From Mycobacterium sp. (lineage in GTDB: Bacteria; Actinomycetota; Actinomycetes; Mycobacteriales; Mycobacteriaceae): a stretch of DNA of 6,849 bases. The stretch covers positions 1 to 6,849 of the forward strand of contig JAOPWF010000678.1 in NCBI GenBank assembly GCA_025965815.1. The letters are read 5' to 3'. The notes beneath the pieces were generated by a model, which was given only the letters and a program-made list of their open reading frames with translations, was not told the DNA's origin and did not search any database. Shown here one piece after another: positions 5,102 through 6,849 of this stretch. The first letter of the stretch is position 1; each line of letters begins with the position of its first letter. A program made the position numbers and the translations under genes.

Positions 5102-5985
5102 TGAGAAAGAGCCCACTTCGTCGGTTGACCGAAGGTCTGGCGCTGGCCGGCATGCGGCCACCGATCGCGCCCCGGTTACTGCCGCTTAGGCCCGACAAAG
5201 ACGTTGTCGATTTGCAGGGCAAGCGGATTCTGCTCACCGGCGCTTCGTCGGGCATCGGCGCGGCCGCCGCCGGGAAGCTGGCCCGCCGCGGCGCGACCGT
5301 GTTGGTGGTCGCCCGCCGCCAGGAGCTACTCGACACCGTCGTCCAGGGGATCACCGCCGACGGCGGCAAGACGGAAGCCATCGCATGCGATCTGTCCGAC
5401 CTTGACGCCGTCGACGAACTGGTCGCCAGGGTCGAGAAATCCCATGGCGGACTGGACATTCTCATCAACAACGCGGGCCGGTCCATCCGCAGGCCGCTCG
5501 CCGAATCGCTGGAACGCTGGCACGACGTCGAGCGGACCATGAGCCTCAACTACTACTCGCCGCTGCGGCTGATCCGTGGGTTCGCCCCCGGCATGCTGGA
5601 GCGCGGTGAGGGCCACATCATCAACGTCGCGACCTGGGGTGTGCTCAGCGAGTCGTCGCCACTGTTCGCCGTCTACAACGCGTCCAAGGCCGCACTGTCG
5701 GCGGTCAGCCGGGTGATCGAAACCGAATGGGCCGACAAGGGCGTGCACTCGACGACGCTGTACTACCCGCTGGTGAACACCCCGATGATCGAGCCCACCA
5801 GGGCCTACGACGGCCTGCCTGCCCTGACCTCGGACGAGGCGGCGGACTGGATGGTCATTGCGGCGCGCACCAGGCCGGTCCGGATCGCCCCGCGGATCGC
5901 CGTGGCGGCCAAGGCGCTGGACACCGTCGGCCCGGGGTGGGTCAACGCGATCATGAAGCGGCAGAACATCCAGCCGGGCCCGTGA
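5101..5985 (+). CDS. Short-chain dehydrogenase/reductase (Rv0547c-like)
   Basis: A 294-residue classical-type SDR with an extra ~33-residue N-terminal lead (ALAGMRPPIAPRLLPLRP) before the Rossmann fold. The nucleotide-binding motif is TGASSGIG (46-53). VVARR follows strand 2, which with its arginines suggests NADP(H). CDLSD marks the adenine contact and NNAG is at 123-126. The active site includes N150 in MSLNYYSP, Y192 and K196 in YNASK. The usual catalytic serine position reads NVATWGV, so T178 probably replaces it. Position, length and order after menB match M. tuberculosis Rv0547c as I recall it. The GTG start follows a -10 box at leaderless spacing; an ATG at 5094 is out of frame. The substrate is unknown; conservation beside menB does not itself show a role in menaquinone synthesis. 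Confidence 0.9.
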   Translation: MRKSPLRRLTEGLALAGMRPPIAPRLLPLRPDKDVVDLQGKRILLTGASSGIGAAAAGKLARRGATVLVVARRQELLDTVVQGITADGGKTEAIACDLSDLDAVDELVARVEKSHGGLDILINNAGRSIRRPLAESLERWHDVERTMSLNYYSPLRLIRGFAPGMLERGEGHIINVATWGVLSESSPLFAVYNASKAALSAVSRVIETEWADKGVHSTTLYYPLVNTPMIEPTRAYDGLPALTSDEAADWMVIAARTRPVRIAPRIAVAAKALDTVGPGWVNAIMKRQNIQPGP

Positions 5986-6164
5986 CCCCGGCACGCCATC
6001 AGGTCACCCGGCCCGTTGCGAGCGGAGGCCTGCCGCGGGTTGGGCTCAGCGAAGTCAAGGCAGCCGTCCTGGTCGGCACCATCCGGCCATACCGCGACTG
6101 GTGTCTGGGGCTGCCGGCGGTGTTCGGTGCCATCGCGGTACGGATGCAGCGGCCGCAGCGATGA
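5982..6164 (+). other. Small open frame overlapping SDR stop; doubtful coding
   Basis: A 60-codon frame opens with a GTG overlapping the SDR stop (GTGA) and closes in a TGA overlapping the ATG at 6161 (ATGA). The overlaps look operon-like, and the middle, about DWCLGLPAVFGAIAVRM, is mildly hydrophobic. However, I recognise no family, the protein has no clear fold signature, and it sits in the 412-base stretch (5986-6397) that otherwise looks decayed. It may be a leftover of a longer gene or chance open sequence. Confidence 0.2.
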
Positions 6165-6342
6165 CGTCGGTGGCCGCCCAGAGCTGGGTGCAGGCGGGCC
6201 GGTTGCTCTTCCCGACGTTCCTGCTGGCGATGCGCGGACTGGCCGACGCCGCTGCTGCGGACGGTCGCGTGGACGACCGGGCTGGTCGCGCTGTTCGGCC
6301 CGCTGGCCCTGCGGGCTACCGCCCCCGGCCGAGTCCGGCGTG
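6161..6342 (+). pseudogene. Probable frameshifted C-terminal remnant of an ABC-2-type transporter permease
   Basis: Two frames together look like a membrane protein end. The frame from ATG 6161 reads SWVQAGRLLFPTFLLAMRGLA. Near 6237 the sense jumps to the frame beginning at GAC 6237, which reads DWPTPLLRTVAWTTGLVAL and then FGPLALRATAPG. The second part has the hydrophobic final helix followed by an LALRA-type ending typical of Drr-like ABC-2 permeases. The pieces LLFPTFL and AMRGLA resemble, from memory, two blocks that in intact permeases are separated by an extra loop. If so, the fragment carries both an internal deletion and a frameshift. The first frame runs on into the VOC gene in phase, but the joining stretch is Arg/Pro-rich low-complexity translation, unlike a real domain. 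No matching ATPase gene is visible. The assignment is tentative. Confidence 0.4.
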
Positions 6343-6384
6343 TAGCGCGTTCCGCGTTCGGCGCAGCCCGGCCCTCGACCGTGA

Positions 6385-6398
6385 TAGACACATCGACA
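6385..6398 (+). promoter_or_regulatory. Possible leaderless promoter of the VOC gene (TAGACA)
   Basis: TAGACA (6385-6390) differs from TANNNT only in the last base. The ATG at 6398 follows after 7 bases, and no ribosome-binding site is present. This fits a leaderless transcript independent of the SDR gene. Confidence 0.35.
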
Positions 6399-6796
6399 TG
6401 GAGATTCTTGCCAGCCGGGTGCTGTTCCGGCCGGCGGACTACCAACGCTCAGTGTGCTTCTACCGAGACGACATCGGACTCGCCATCGCGCGCGAATACG
6501 GCGCAGGCACGATTTTTTACGCGGGACAGTCGTTGATTGAACTGGCCGGCCACTCTGGACCGGCTGGCGCGCCGGCGAACTCCGGCGGACCTTTCCCCGG
6601 CGCCCTGTGGCTACAGGTGCGTGACGTGGCGGCCACCCAGGCCGAACTGGAAGGCAGGGGCGTGCAGATCGCCCGGGAGGCGCGTCGCGAACCGTGGGGT
6701 CTGCACGAGATGCACGTCACCGATCCGGACGGCATCACCCTGATCTTCGTGCAGGTTCCCGGCGATCATCCGTTGCGCCGCGACACCCGAGGTTAA
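6398..6796 (+). CDS. VOC/glyoxalase-fold protein (Rv0546c-like)
   Basis: A 132-residue protein of the vicinal-oxygen-chelate fold, matching M. tuberculosis Rv0546c (about 128 residues) closely as I remember it. The opening MEILASRVLFRPADYQRSVCFYRD covers the first beta-alpha-beta unit. LIELAG carries E48, GALWLQVRDV opens the second unit, and REPWGLHEMHVTDPDGITLIF closes it. Compared with E. coli GloA, only one of the four metal ligands appears kept (E48). The positions of H5, H74 and E122 hold R7, A69 or L70, and a hydrophobic residue. The common label of lactoylglutathione lyase is therefore doubtful. The ATG at 6398 gives the Rv0546c-like N-terminus; the same frame is open upstream but carries no recognisable domain sequence. 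The order menB, SDR, VOC is the conserved mycobacterial arrangement. Confidence 0.88.
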   Translation: MEILASRVLFRPADYQRSVCFYRDDIGLAIAREYGAGTIFYAGQSLIELAGHSGPAGAPANSGGPFPGALWLQVRDVAATQAELEGRGVQIAREARREPWGLHEMHVTDPDGITLIFVQVPGDHPLRRDTRG

Positions 6797-6849
6797 CGGA
6801 AAGCGAACTTCTGCCGACCAATTAGTGCTAGTAGTAAACGCAGTTACCG
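6797..6849. other. Start of intergenic region after the VOC gene
   Basis: The last 53 bases are noticeably more AT-rich than the genes (ATTAGTGCTAGTAGTAAACG at about 6821-6840). They probably belong to the promoter of the next gene, which in M. tuberculosis is, from memory, the phosphate transporter pitA. No terminator hairpin or confident -10 box can be assigned. Confidence 0.3.

Noticed and set aside
5326..5994. Minus-strand frame opposite the SDR gene
   Set aside because: Low-complexity Arg/Gly/Asp-rich translation antisense to an SDR with complete motifs.
5982..6007. GTGACC...GGTCAC stem after the SDR stop as a terminator
   Set aside because: Only 6 pairs with a 14-base loop and no T-run; too weak to call.
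1..6849. tRNA, rRNA, CRISPR array or complete insertion sequence
   Set aside because: No cloverleaf-like segments, regularly spaced repeats, transposase motifs or terminal inverted repeats were recognised by eye on either strand.

Overview
The window is GC-rich DNA from a Mycobacterium-type actinobacterium, probably a non-tuberculous species. The main evidence is menB at 3510-4427. As I remember the M. tuberculosis protein (Rv0548c), this one matches it almost residue for residue through the core. It is followed on the same strand by close counterparts of Rv0547c (a short-chain dehydrogenase) and Rv0546c (a VOC/glyoxalase-fold protein), in the M. tuberculosis order. These assignments rest on recalled sequences; no search was run.

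Left part (1-2516, minus strand): a tight four-gene operon, read right to left. It encodes a GT2 glycosyltransferase, a short acyl-CoA-dehydrogenase-like protein, a PIG-L (LmbE/MshB-type) zinc deacetylase, and the first ~30 codons of a NodS-like SAM methyltransferase cut by the window edge. All three junctions are 4-base stop/start overlaps: ATGA, GTGA and, apparently, CTGA. The set looks like a pathway that builds a sugar conjugate, removes an acyl group from it, and oxidises and methylates it. I know of no characterised product. This is the best candidate here for an undescribed system.

Middle (2517-3509): a HAD-superfamily hydrolase (2607-3305) diverges from the operon. Next comes a 37-codon stub (3330-3443) that keeps a leaderless-type promoter and what looks like the N-terminus of a deazaflavin (F420)-dependent nitroreductase-family protein; the rest of that gene is gone. 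The menB promoter follows.

Right part (3510-6849): menB (menaquinone biosynthesis), then a pyridoxamine-phosphate-oxidase-fold flavin/F420 protein on the opposite strand whose 3' end overlaps menB by 10 bases. A 182-bp divergent regulatory region with direct and inverted repeats precedes the SDR gene. About 410 bp of apparently decayed sequence follows, including a likely ABC-2 permease C-terminal remnant, then the VOC-fold gene. Several plus-strand genes have a TANNNT-like -10 box 6-8 bases before the start codon, as expected for leaderless mycobacterial transcripts. No RNA genes, CRISPR arrays or intact insertion sequences were seen.
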